Positions 34,921 to 42,417 of a DNA stretch of 42,417 nucleotides are shown in pieces. The DNA comes from an uncultured Clostridia bacterium (lineage in GTDB: Bacteria > Bacillota > Clostridia > TANB77 > CAG-508): positions 1 through 42,417 of the forward strand of contig CALXUT010000031.1 in the NCBI GenBank assembly GCA_944391755.1. The letters are read 5' to 3'. Position 1 is the first letter of the stretch; each line of letters begins with the position of its first letter. Both the position numbers and the translations under genes were made by a program. The notes beneath the pieces are model-generated. The model made no database searches and was not told the DNA's origin. It saw only the letters and a program-made list of their open reading frames with translations.

Positions 34921-35817
34921 TTATATAACTTCAATTCCTACTAAAGCTCTATATTCTCCTCTTTTTGTTAATGATTTATCATAAATTCCTATTATCACAT
35001 TATTAGACAATTTACTTTCTTCTTCATTCTCGATTTCTACTTCTTCTACTTTTATTCCTACCAACATTCCATTTTGCTTTCCCAAAGAAGTAAATGGTAT
35101 ACATCTTAATTTTGCTATATATTCATTTTGTATCTCTTCTGGAATTTCATCTAAATTTCCTCCTAATATATTGTCTAAATTATTCAATATCTCTTTTGGA
35201 AGCACATCATATAATAAACTACTTTCTACAATGATGACTGGTGTATTTGTGATTGGCTCTTTTACCAAATTTCCAGTATCTATCATGGCTTTTGTTTCAA
35301 CTTCTTTTCCATTTAATTTGAATTTAATTTTGCAATACATATCTTTAGGCGAAAGTTTTGTTTTGATGATTTTTAATGAAATTTTAATTACTAAATAAGC
35401 AACAATTGCCGCTAACATAATTACTTTTAGTACATATTCTCCAATAAACATTCCATTTTCTATTAAGATATCTTGTGGTTTTATAACATAAATTAAATAT
35501 AAGGAAACTCCACCAAAGACAAATGAAGTAAGATAAAATATGAGTATTTGTTTCCACAATTTTTTTACATTTTGTGGATTATATGCTACATAGACCATAA
35601 TGATAGACAATAAAATTTTTGAAATAATGGATGTGTATATTTTTAAGTTTGTAATATATAGAATGATTGCATATATACTTCCTATGATACTAGATATAAA
35701 AATTCTTATAAATTTGGTTTTTATCTTTAAAATAATTGCAGCCGCATATAAAATTATACTATTCATGATTACATTTTCCAAAAAAATAATATCTAAATAT
35801 ATTGTAATTTTTATCAC
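34921..35817 (-). CDS. spoIIGA: sigma-E processing peptidase SpoIIGA
   Basis: 298 residues as read from a GTG. SpoIIGA is a membrane aspartic protease that removes the SigE pro-sequence after a signal from SpoIIR. Five helices fill residues 5-150. The cytoplasmic protease domain carries the catalytic AMIDTGNLVKEP (D180). The GTG start has no spaced SD; AAAGGTGAT better serves the in-frame ATT at 35808, which would give a TIYLDIIFLEN start close to the family norm (IYLDVIxLxN). sigE follows, but behind a terminator. Confidence 0.93.
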   Translation of the reverse strand: MIKITIYLDIIFLENVIMNSIILYAAAIILKIKTKFIRIFISSIIGSIYAIILYITNLKIYTSIISKILLSIIMVYVAYNPQNVKKLWKQILIFYLTSFVFGGVSLYLIYVIKPQDILIENGMFIGEYVLKVIMLAAIVAYLVIKISLKIIKTKLSPKDMYCKIKFKLNGKEVETKAMIDTGNLVKEPITNTPVIIVESSLLYDVLPKEILNNLDNILGGNLDEIPEEIQNEYIAKLRCIPFTSLGKQNGMLVGIKVEEVEIENEEESKLSNNVIIGIYDKSLTKRGEYRALVGIEVI

Positions 35818-35831
35818 CTTTTTTCTTTTTA

Positions 35832-35869
35832 TTTATTGTACTACTAAATATTTAAAAATACTGTCTTTT
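35832..35869 (-). promoter_or_regulatory. spoIIGA promoter-like element
   Basis: AAAAGACAGTATTT (35856-35869), 14 unrelated bases, GTACAATAAA (35832-35841). TACAAT would be the -10, placing the transcript start about 35828. The same two blocks at the same distance recur before sigE. Confidence 0.6.
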
Positions 35870-35894
35870 TTTAGTATGAACCATAATTATTTAA

Positions 35895-35924
35895 AAAAGA
35901 AAAAAGGCTATTATGATAGCCTTT
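35895..35924 (-). terminator. terminator after ftsZ
   Basis: AAAGGCTAT and ATAGCCTTT (9 bp, 4-base loop) are followed by TTTTTTCTTTTTT on the minus strand, directly after the ftsZ stop. Confidence 0.93.
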
Positions 35925-35928
35925 CTCA

Positions 35929-37038
35929 TTACATATTTTTATTTTTGTTTTTTCTTAAAAATGCTGGTATGTCTAAATCTCCTTGTGAAGAATTATCTGT
36001 TGATGCAGGGATTGAATTTATTTTCTTATCCCATGTTTTATTTACAAATGTATCTACACTTGCTGAATTACGAGCTTCTGGTTTTTCAAATCCTGTAGCA
36101 ATGACTGTAATTTGAATTTCATCTTTCATATCTGGATCTGTAACTGTACCAAATATAATATTTGCTTCTGGATCAACGCTTCTTTGAACTAATTCTGCAG
36201 CTGTATTTACTTCATGTAATCCTAAATCTTCTCCACCTGTTATATTAATGATAACTCCTCTTGCACCTTCAATTGATGTTTCCAATAATGGGCTTTGTAC
36301 TGCTTGTTTTGCAGCATCTTCTGCTCTATTTTCTCCTGATGCTCTACCAATTCCCATATGTGCCATACCTGTATTTAACATAATTGTTTTTACATCTGCA
36401 AAGTCTAAGTTTACTGTTCCTGTAACAGCTATTAAGTCTGATATTCCTTGTACACCTTGTCTTAATACATCATCAGCCATTCTAAATGCTTCATTTATTG
36501 ATGTTTTTCTATCTATGATTTGTAGTAACTTATCATTTGGTATGACTACTAATGAATCTACTTTTCCTTTTAAGCTTTCAATTCCTCTTTCTGCTTGTGA
36601 TAATCTTTTCTTTCCTTCAAATGTAAATGGTTTGGTAACAACACCTATTGTTAATATTCCCATTTCTTTTGCTGCCTGTGCTACGATTGGTGCAGCTCCT
36701 GTACCTGTTCCTCCACCCATTCCGGCAGTAACAAATACCATATCAGCTCCTCTTAAAGTTTCTGCAATCTCTGATTTATTTTCCTCTGCTGATTGCGCTC
36801 CAATATCAGGATTAGCCCCAGCTCCAAGTCCTCTTGTTATTTTTTCTCCAATTTGTATTTTTGTTCCAGCTTTTGATTTTTGTAAAGCTTGTCTGTCTGT
36901 ATTAACAGAAATAAAGTCTACTCCTTTTATCCCTGCTTCTATCATTCTATTTACTGCGTTATTTCCGGCTCCACCTACACCAATTACTTTTATTGTAGCT
37001 GTACCATCCATCATTGTAACGTCTTCATATTCCATCAT
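35929..37038 (-). CDS. ftsZ: cell division GTPase FtsZ
   Basis: 369 residues. FtsZ is the tubulin homologue that forms the division ring. [12 protein letters not shown], the tubulin signature GGGTGTG (108-114) and the T7-loop region are intact. After a short linker the conserved C-terminal peptide DIPAFLRK, which binds FtsA and other anchors, is present and followed by a basic KNKNKNM tail. GGGGAGG precedes the ATG by 7-8 bases. It lies 50 bases after ftsA and has a strong terminator. Confidence 0.98.
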   Translation of the reverse strand: MMEYEDVTMMDGTATIKVIGVGGAGNNAVNRMIEAGIKGVDFISVNTDRQALQKSKAGTKIQIGEKITRGLGAGANPDIGAQSAEENKSEIAETLRGADMVFVTAGMGGGTGTGAAPIVAQAAKEMGILTIGVVTKPFTFEGKKRLSQAERGIESLKGKVDSLVVIPNDKLLQIIDRKTSINEAFRMADDVLRQGVQGISDLIAVTGTVNLDFADVKTIMLNTGMAHMGIGRASGENRAEDAAKQAVQSPLLETSIEGARGVIINITGGEDLGLHEVNTAAELVQRSVDPEANIIFGTVTDPDMKDEIQITVIATGFEKPEARNSASVDTFVNKTWDKKINSIPASTDNSSQGDLDIPAFLRKNKNKNM

Positions 37039-37088
37039 AAAGATTTCCTCCCCATAAAACTATATATTTAAAATTAAAAACTTATTTT

Positions 37089-38318
37089 TTATGAATAAAA
37101 AAATTCTTTTATTCTTTCCATTATTACCTTAAATACACTTTCGTTTGATTGTGAATCAATACGACTTGATACTGTTTTTGCAAATGGTCTTGCTGCAATA
37201 TATCTTACTAGTGCATAACTGGTTCTAAATTCTGGTTTTACTGTACTTATTAACCTTCCTGTTGACATTTTAACTGGTATATTTAGATTAATTTTTCCTG
37301 CTACATCACTTTTATTTATATTAGTGATTCCCCTTCCCGTTAATACAACAGTATTTATGTTTGATTTTACATTTTTATTTGTTATGTCTTTATTGATTAT
37401 TGTAAAAATTTCTTCTATTCTAGCTTCTATAATTTCTATTAACTCAGAACTTTTTATTACTTTATTTCTATTTTCATCTTTACAAGTATTTAGCATTATT
37501 TCATTATCATTATCTATAAAAGACTTTAATGCCAATCCATATTGTCTTTTTAATTTTTCAGCTTCATCCTCTGAAATATTTAATACTAATGATATATCAT
37601 GAGTAATATTATCTCCTCCAAGAGGTATTGTGTTCGTATATGTAAAAGTATTTCCTTCAAAAATACCTATTTCTGTATTTCCTGCTCCAATGTCTAATAA
37701 CATTACATTATCATATAATTCATTAGTATCTAACATTAAATTTCTTTCTGCTAATGCTGTAGGCACTATTCCGTCTATCTCTATGCCAACTCGTTTAAAA
37801 ATTGCTGTTAACTGTCTGATATATTCTTTGTCAGCTAAAATAATTTGAGCTTGTAATGTAAAGTTTGAACTTAAATTTCCAACTGGGTCTACTACTACTT
37901 TTCCATTATCAAGTACTACTTCTGATGGTACTATATCTATTATTGTTTTCCCTTCTGGTATTTCTATATCTTTGGCTTGCATAATTGCGCTCTGCACATC
38001 TTTTAAAGATATTCCTGCAAATTTATCTTTAAGTTCTTTTACAACATTATTTTGAACGATTGTAATATACTTTCCAGGAATTGTTACATATGCTGAATTT
38101 ATTTTGAAATTTGCTTCTTCTTCAGCATCTTTTATCGTTTTTGCAATGCTTAGACTTATTTCTTCTTCATTTATAATTTTGCCTTTTTTTAATCCATCAC
38201 ACTTGCAAGATGTACTACACATAGTTTCGATTTGGCCAAAGTTATTCACTTCTCCAACAACAGTGCAAACCTTAGATGTACCAATATCAATACCAACTAT
38301 GATATCACCTATTGCCAA
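37089..38318 (-). CDS. ftsA: cell division protein FtsA
   Basis: 409 residues from a TTG start. FtsA is an actin-like ATPase that ties FtsZ to the membrane and recruits the divisome. GIDIGTSKVCTVVGE (phosphate 1), LLDIGAGNTEIGIF (phosphate 2), IPLGGDNITHDIS and VLTGRGITNI are present, as is a C-terminal amphipathic helix (IMERIKEFFYS). TTG 38318 is chosen because GGAGG lies 7 bases upstream. The frame is open to 38387, but that extension runs over the promoter. Confidence 0.95.
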   Translation of the reverse strand: MAIGDIIVGIDIGTSKVCTVVGEVNNFGQIETMCSTSCKCDGLKKGKIINEEEISLSIAKTIKDAEEEANFKINSAYVTIPGKYITIVQNNVVKELKDKFAGISLKDVQSAIMQAKDIEIPEGKTIIDIVPSEVVLDNGKVVVDPVGNLSSNFTLQAQIILADKEYIRQLTAIFKRVGIEIDGIVPTALAERNLMLDTNELYDNVMLLDIGAGNTEIGIFEGNTFTYTNTIPLGGDNITHDISLVLNISEDEAEKLKRQYGLALKSFIDNDNEIMLNTCKDENRNKVIKSSELIEIIEARIEEIFTIINKDITNKNVKSNINTVVLTGRGITNINKSDVAGKINLNIPVKMSTGRLISTVKPEFRTSYALVRYIAARPFAKTVSSRIDSQSNESVFKVIMERIKEFFYS

Positions 38319-38358
38319 GATAATTCCTCCATTTTTTTGTGTTTTTCCTTTAGTGTTA

Positions 38359-38387
38359 TATATATTACATTTTAAAACAAATGTCAA
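38359..38387 (-). promoter_or_regulatory. promoter of ftsA-ftsZ
   Basis: Perfect -35 TTGACA (38382-38387), 17-base spacer, -10-like TATATA (38359-38364). Helically phased A/T repeats lie directly upstream. Confidence 0.68.
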
Positions 38388-38393
38388 TACAAT

Positions 38394-38437
38394 TTGAAAT
38401 ATTTTTGAAATATTTTTGTAATATTTTTGACATAAAT
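38394..38437. repeat. 11-bp tandem A/T repeat upstream of the ftsA promoter
   Basis: Units of TTGAAATATTT recur at exactly 11-base steps (G at 38396, 38407, 38418 and 38429), decaying with distance. They are placed like a promoter UP element or bent-DNA site. Confidence 0.6.
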
Positions 38438-38461
38438 GTAATATTTCTGTAATCTATTTTT

Positions 38462-38842
38462 CTATGATTCCTCTTGTGCTTTTTTTGCTTTTTCTGCTCT
38501 TTTTTCTACCCATTTTTCTACATAATATCTTCTTATTATCGTTAAATTTGTAAACATTCTTCCAACAAAAACGACTAATGCTGCTAGATAAATGTCTATA
38601 TTTAATCTTTGTCCTAAATAGGTTAATGCTATTGAAAGTATACTATTGCAGAAAAATCCTGTTATAAATATGGTTAAATCAAAATTCTTTTTTAATACGG
38701 ATGTGATTCCTCCAAAAACAGAATCTAATGCCGCAACTACTGCTATCGCTAAAAAAGTAGAATATGTATATGGAATTACAGGTGCATTAATCCCTATAAT
38801 TGCTCCTAATATACATCCTATTAAAATGGCTATTACTATCAT
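38462..38842 (-). CDS. sbp: small basic protein (DUF1290)
   Basis: 126 residues with three to four membrane helices and a charged C-terminal tail (VEKRAEKAKKAQEES). DUF1290 proteins sit between the DUF881 genes and ftsA in Bacillota. Their role in division is suggested by position only. IGCILGAIIGI and AALDSVFGGITSVLK are typical of the family. The next gene downstream is ftsA with its own promoter. GGAGG (AGGAGGGGG) precedes the start. Confidence 0.93.
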   Translation of the reverse strand: MIVIAILIGCILGAIIGINAPVIPYTYSTFLAIAVVAALDSVFGGITSVLKKNFDLTIFITGFFCNSILSIALTYLGQRLNIDIYLAALVVFVGRMFTNLTIIRRYYVEKWVEKRAEKAKKAQEES

Positions 38843-38853
38843 TTTTCCCCCTC

Positions 38854-39591
38854 CTAATTTAAATATTTGGTACTTATTGTACCATTATATTTTTCTATTT
38901 CTATTTTCTTATTAGATTTCTCTATCGTAGCTTCATGTCCCAATCCCTTTAATACATCAACTCGTCCTCCTTTTCCAATAACTGCACTTTCAAGATAATT
39001 CTGATTTCCTATCGCTTTTATAATATATGGTGATGTTATTCTTTCACCATTTACTCTTATGAAAGAATTATCTCCGCTTCCTATATTAAATATATCTGAC
39101 ATTGCTACTATTCTTTGATCATTTACAGAAATTGCTTCTGCTCCTGCTGCAAATAAATCATTTACAATAATTAGTAAATCTTCTATATTGATTGATTTAA
39201 CTGTTTCACCATCTGATAATTGTGTTCCACCTTTATCTTCTAAAACAATTATAATCCCTTCTCCTTCAACGTTCGTCATTCCTAATGCCTCATTTAGTTG
39301 CTCTAATTCGGTTTCTAATAACTGAGCTGTTTTTTCATCAGATTCTTGTTCCGTTTGGTATTCCGAAATTTTAGACATTACATCTTCATATTGTGCATTT
39401 AATTCCTCATATTTTTGATTCCATTCTGATAATTCTACTCTTAAATCGGATTCTCTCATATCTTCTATTGCAGTAATATCGGTTTGTCTTACAACTTTAA
39501 ATTGCATAAACATGACAAGCATTAATGCAAAACATGCAATTCCAATAGTTACTGCCATAACAATTTTTTCTTTTTTCATTTTTATTTTCAT
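38854..39591 (-). CDS. DUF881 protein (YlxX/YlxW-like), second copy
   Basis: 245 residues. One N-terminal helix (about 10-30) is followed by a coiled coil (about 45-95, ELNAQYEDVMSKISEY), then the DUF881 domain with GIIIVLEDKGG and AISVNDQRIVAMSDIF. DUF881 proteins neighbour divIB and ftsA and are thought to be divisome-associated, but no mechanism is established. ATG 39591 follows GGAGGG by 4 bases; an ATG four codons upstream overlaps that site. Confidence 0.92.
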   Translation of the reverse strand: MKIKMKKEKIVMAVTIGIACFALMLVMFMQFKVVRQTDITAIEDMRESDLRVELSEWNQKYEELNAQYEDVMSKISEYQTEQESDEKTAQLLETELEQLNEALGMTNVEGEGIIIVLEDKGGTQLSDGETVKSINIEDLLIIVNDLFAAGAEAISVNDQRIVAMSDIFNIGSGDNSFIRVNGERITSPYIIKAIGNQNYLESAVIGKGGRVDVLKGLGHEATIEKSNKKIEIEKYNGTISTKYLN

Positions 39592-39603
39592 AATACCCTC
39601 CAT

Positions 39604-40326
39604 CTATTTGCTTTCAGCATATTGAAATTTTATGACTCCTGTATATTTTGGAATGGTGATATTTTCTTTTTTCTCTACATCTGCTACTATTCCATAGTTT
39701 TCTCTTAAAATCATGACATATCCATTTTGTCTATCTACATTGATTAATCTCTCTTGTAGTCCTATCGCTTTGATGGTTATTGGCATACCTATTTTTTCAC
39801 CATTAACAGTTATAACGGTTCCAACACATTCGATAGAACTTGTAGATACAATCCTTTGATCATTAACAGATATTGCTTGTGCTCCCGCATTTTTTAGTTC
39901 ATTGACTACTCTTATTACATCTGTATAATGAACTAATAGTTCATTTGGATCTCCTAAATAGGAACTTGCAGAAATTTTTTGATTATCATTTAATGTAATT
40001 ACTAATCCGTCTCCTGTTACTTCTGACAATCCAGCAGCTTTATTTCCTTCTTGTATACTACTTTCTAATTCTGCCAACTCACTATTATTTTGTGTTGCAT
40101 TTGCTCTTTCTTCTTCTAATTTTTTTTCTGCTTCTTCTAAATCATTATACAAATTATCATATTTCTCCTTCGCTTTCAAAACAGCATCTCTTAACTTATT
40201 TTCTGTTGCGTTTGAACTTGTCGTTGTTCCTAAGTTATTTGTGGTTTTTACTTGAATTGCAATTCCATATGTCAATAATAAACACATAAAACCCAATATT
40301 ATACTAATCATCATTTTGTTATTCAT
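39604..40326 (-). CDS. DUF881 protein (YlxX/YlxW-like), first copy
   Basis: 240 residues with the same layout as the next gene: a helix (about 5-22), a coiled coil (KAKEKYDNLYNDLEEAEKK) and a DUF881 domain (GLVITLNDN, AISVNDQRIVST). The two adjacent copies are paralogues, matching the YlxW/YlxX pair of Bacillus. ATG 40326 has AGGAG 6 bases upstream. The start lies just inside the end of the ftsQ frame context (14 bases past its stop). Confidence 0.92.
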   Translation of the reverse strand: MNNKMMISIILGFMCLLLTYGIAIQVKTTNNLGTTTSSNATENKLRDAVLKAKEKYDNLYNDLEEAEKKLEEERANATQNNSELAELESSIQEGNKAAGLSEVTGDGLVITLNDNQKISASSYLGDPNELLVHYTDVIRVVNELKNAGAQAISVNDQRIVSTSSIECVGTVITVNGEKIGMPITIKAIGLQERLINVDRQNGYVMILRENYGIVADVEKKENITIPKYTGVIKFQYAESK

Positions 40327-40339
40327 ATATAACTCCTCT

Positions 40340-41131
40340 CTAATTTGCTCTAAAATATGGTGTAAAACCCTCATCTAAATTTCCATTTATATATAGAGTT
40401 CCTGTATTTCCACTTTCCTGTTCTAATATTGCTTTCACGTAGAACATTCTATTTTTTAAATTCGTAGCATCACCTAAATTTATATTGATTCCTAAACTTT
40501 CTAAAACAATTATAAATTCATCTTCTACTTGGTATTCTGTAATTGCATCTAACAATCCAATTTCTTTTGTTTCCGCTTGTATTTGTAGTATATTTTCCAT
40601 TTTTTCTAAATCATTTTCTTCCAATCTATTGATTGTATCCATCTTATCTTCTGTTATCTCCATTCCTGTTATTGTTGGAAGTTCTAGTTTGTCCAAAGAA
40701 TAATCTAATAAATAGCCTTGTTCATCTATATATATATAACACCCTGTTTGGGTTAATATTTGGAATTGTTTTTTTCTTTCTGTTATTTCTATTTCTATTT
40801 TATTTGGGTAACTTTTCTTTATTTTTGCATCTTCAATATATCCGTTTTGTTTTAATCTAACTTTTGTAACAATTTCAAAAGTTGAAAATATATTATCTCC
40901 TATCTGAATTCCTGCTAGATCATATATATCTTCTTGTGATAACTCTTTATTTCCAGAAATCGTTATAGATTGTATTTTAAATACATCAGTTGTTAATAAA
41001 TATGTGCAAATTCCTGCCATAATAGCTATCAATAATGTGATAATAAATATTATTTTTCTTCGTTTTCTTTTTTTTAACTCTATTTCTCGCTGTTTATTTA
41101 TTCGATTTGAATTGCCTTTTTGATTTGCCAT
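40340..41131 (-). CDS. divIB: cell division protein FtsQ/DivIB
   Basis: 263 residues. DivIB/FtsQ bridges early and late divisome proteins. A basic cytoplasmic N terminus (KKRKRRK) is followed by one helix (about 27-46), a POTRA domain (FKIQSITISGNKELSQEDIY, about 50-120) and a beta-domain (YIDEQGYLLD to the end). ATG 41131 has AAGGAGGT 4-5 bases upstream; the frame is open to 41188. It heads the group leading to ftsA-ftsZ. murA lies upstream with a large inverted repeat between. Confidence 0.92.
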   Translation of the reverse strand: MANQKGNSNRINKQREIELKKRKRRKIIFIITLLIAIMAGICTYLLTTDVFKIQSITISGNKELSQEDIYDLAGIQIGDNIFSTFEIVTKVRLKQNGYIEDAKIKKSYPNKIEIEITERKKQFQILTQTGCYIYIDEQGYLLDYSLDKLELPTITGMEITEDKMDTINRLEENDLEKMENILQIQAETKEIGLLDAITEYQVEDEFIIVLESLGININLGDATNLKNRMFYVKAILEQESGNTGTLYINGNLDEGFTPYFRAN

Positions 41132-41274
41132 ATTTACCTCCTTCCTTTGTATTTTTAATTCCATAAATATTCTTTTGTATTTTATCATATTTTATAGGTT
41201 ATTTTCCATAGTTTTTTAAAATTTGTACTCAAAATTCAAAAAATTTACAATTCGTTCATATTTAATAATTTATA

Positions 41275-41360
41275 AAAAAAATATATTAATATTTTGCAGA
41301 CAAAGGCAAATAGAAAGACCCTAGCTATCATTTTGTCAAAAAATATTAATATATTTTTTT
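41275..41360. repeat. 21-bp inverted repeat with a structured core between murA and divIB
   Basis: Perfect 21-bp arms (41275-41295 and 41340-41360), built of A-run, TATATTAATA and T-run, flank a 44-base, less AT-rich core. The core itself pairs GACAAA (41299-41304) with TTTGTC (41332-41337). On the minus strand the outer stem is followed by T-rich sequence, so it could be a terminator after murA. The conserved-looking core suggests more (RNA element or a small mobile repeat). No known family is recognised. Confidence 0.6.
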
Positions 41361-41383
41361 GTTAATTATAATAATATTAATTA

Positions 41384-42325
41384 TCAGTTTACTATTTTAA
41401 TTTCTACTCCTAAACTTCTAAGTTTTTTATCCATATCCTCATACCCTCTTAAAATATAATCCACATTATCTATTTGAGTAATTCCTTTAGCTATCAATGC
41501 TTCTATTACCATTGAAGCTCCTCCTCTTAAGTCTGTTGCTATAATATTAGCACCTTGTATCTTTCTAGTACCTTTTATAATTGCACTTCTTCCTTCCACT
41601 TTTATTTTTGTTCCCATTCTATTTAATTCTTGAACATACTTATATCGATTTTCAAAAATATTTTCTGTTACAATAGATGTACCTTTTGCAGTGGATAATA
41701 AAGATACAAAAATGGATTGCATATCTGTTGGAAACCCTGGATATGGCATCGTTTTTATATCTACAGCTTTTACTCTTCTTGGTGGTAAAATTTCTACTGT
41801 ATCCTTTTCTATCGTTAATTTACAACCAGCTTCTTCTAATTTGTTTAAAATTGGTTCTATATGTTCTGGTCTTGCATTCAGTATTTTGATTCTTCCTCCT
41901 GTAATCGCTCCTACAATGAGATATGTCCCCGCTTCTATTCTATCTGGCATAATATTATAACTGATGTCTGATAACTTTTTTACTCCCGTTATTTCGATTC
42001 GATCTGTTCCGCATCCTTTGATTTTCGCTCCCATTTTATTTAAAAACTTGGCTAGATCTTCTATCTCTGGTTCTTTTGCTGCATTTGTTAATACCGTTGT
42101 TCCTTCTCCCAAACAAGATGCTAAAATAATATTTTCTGTTGCTCCAACACTTGGAAAGTCTAAATTAATTTGTGTTCCTTTTATTTTATCTGCTTTACAT
42201 CTAATTTCACCATATTCTTCTTTGATTTCTACTCCTAATTTTTCAAATCCCTTTAAATGTAAATCTATTGGTCTTGAACCAATTTCACATCCTCCTGTTT
42301 GTGATAGTTTGTGGATACATGAATT
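41384..42325 (-). CDS. murA: UDP-N-acetylglucosamine 1-carboxyvinyltransferase (MurA), N-terminally truncated
   Basis: MurA transfers enolpyruvate from PEP to UDP-GlcNAc, the first committed peptidoglycan step. From about 42300 downward the frame reads GGCEIGSRPIDLHLKGFE, which includes the catalytic Cys (codon 42287-42289), then NLDFPSVGATENI, MPYPGFPTDMQS and LRGGASMVIEAL through the normal C terminus. Upstream of GGC the similarity stops within a few codons and a TAA follows at 42326-42328. Roughly the first 110 of about 420 residues are missing. No start with an SD is visible. It is either a disrupted gene or an assembly junction at the window end. Confidence 0.85.
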   Translation of the reverse strand, partial: NSCIHKLSQTGGCEIGSRPIDLHLKGFEKLGVEIKEEYGEIRCKADKIKGTQINLDFPSVGATENIILASCLGEGTTVLTNAAKEPEIEDLAKFLNKMGAKIKGCGTDRIEITGVKKLSDISYNIMPDRIEAGTYLIVGAITGGRIKILNARPEHIEPILNKLEEAGCKLTIEKDTVEILPPRRVKAVDIKTMPYPGFPTDMQSIFVSLLSTAKGTSIVTENIFENRYKYVQELNRMGTKIKVEGRSAIIKGTRKIQGANIIATDLRGGASMVIEALIAKGITQIDNVDYILRGYEDMDKKLRSLGVEIKIVN

Positions 42326-42416
42326 TTAAATGGAATGCTAGCCCTCCATTTTCATAGAGTTCTTTGTACATTTCATCATTTAGGTTATATTCTTCTTTTT
42401 GTTCTTTTGTTATTTC
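42285..42416 (-). CDS. C-terminal fragment of an unidentified protein (runs off the window)
   Basis: At the window edge a different frame is open and reads EITKEQKEEYNLNDEMYKEL, then YENGGLAFHLKFMYPQT, ending TNRRM at TGA 42285. Residues up to about LKFMYPQ look protein-like and do not resemble MurA. The last few codons overlap murA sequence in another frame and look like read-through across a junction near 42300-42335. The family is not recognised. Confidence 0.35.
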   Translation of the reverse strand, partial: EITKEQKEEYNLNDEMYKELYENGGLAFHLKFMYPQTITNRRM

Positions 42417-42417
42417 T

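Noticed and set aside
36248..37057. Long open frame on the plus strand opposite ftsZ (and similar ones opposite murG and comM)
   Set aside because: These are antisense shadows of strongly supported genes, without SD sequences or family motifs.
41296..41339. Core of the inverted repeat as a c-di-GMP-type riboswitch
   Set aside because: A GGCAAA/GAAA/GACCC pattern recalls it superficially, but the length and the required helices do not fit.
42113..42417. murA break as a simple frameshift
   Set aside because: None of the three minus-strand frames upstream of the Cys motif resembles the MurA N-terminal domain.
1..42417. tRNA, rRNA, CRISPR, prophage, IS element or toxin-antitoxin genes
   Set aside because: Scanned for by eye; no repeat-spacer pattern, transposase/integrase motifs or tRNA-like cloverleaf sequence was seen.

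Overview
This is an AT-rich, low-GC Gram-positive chromosome segment, almost certainly from an anaerobic Clostridia-type Bacillota. The evidence is the S10 ribosomal operon, a DAP-type MurE (DNPR motif), a divIB-DUF881-sbp-ftsA-ftsZ-spoIIGA-sigE block typical of endospore-forming lineages, a RicT/PSP1 protein, a TIGR04086-type membrane protein and a bacterial 2[4Fe-4S] ferredoxin. The exact lineage is inferred. Every confidently called gene is on the minus strand except one penicillin-binding protein (26199-28088).

Layout, left to right (transcription runs right to left). 1-5033: S10 operon (rpsJ, rplC, rplD, rplW, rplB, rpsS, rplV, rpsC, rplP, partial rpmC). Its consensus promoter is at 5334-5362 and its leader of about 290 nt carries a possible leaderless 32-codon peptide ORF and two hairpins. 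5406-10095: dCMP deaminase, a divergent SecF-like/SecD-like pair, an HD hydrolase, a TIGR04086 membrane protein, a short biotin ligase and a rhodanese. 10186-18916: ferredoxin, ricT, holB, lepB, a PAS histidine kinase, murG, ftsW, mraY and murE, read from a promoter at 18954-18982. 19095-20580: a prepilin-like surface protein with an FGE-sulfatase/C-type-lectin-like domain, whose last 36 codons are put out of frame by one extra base. 20928-23243: rsmA-fmt-dps. 23355-26103: comM/yifB-dprA-yraN. 26199-28088 (+): a class B PBP. 28098-28997: a TSCPD protein and an unrecognised protein that seems to use a non-standard start. 29277-31743: ispG-ispH-trmL. 31795-33939: a WalR-like regulator and a PLP enzyme. 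34009-41131: sigE, spoIIGA, ftsZ, ftsA, sbp, two DUF881 proteins, ftsQ/divIB. 41384-42417: a murA that has lost its N-terminal quarter at a junction with an unrelated reading frame at the window edge.

The genes are mostly housekeeping: ribosome assembly, peptidoglycan precursor synthesis and division, isoprenoid synthesis by the MEP route, and the mother-cell sporulation sigma factor with its processing protease. No rRNA, tRNA, CRISPR array, IS element or prophage was seen.

The unusual signals are: the frameshifted prepilin/FGE gene, whose tail looks like a DGR variable region; an identical two-part promoter element in front of both spoIIGA and sigE, with a terminator between the genes; a SecDF pair lacking the proton-relay signature; a 21-bp inverted repeat with a structured core between murA and ftsQ; the S10 leader peptide; and two genes apparently starting at ATA/ATT.
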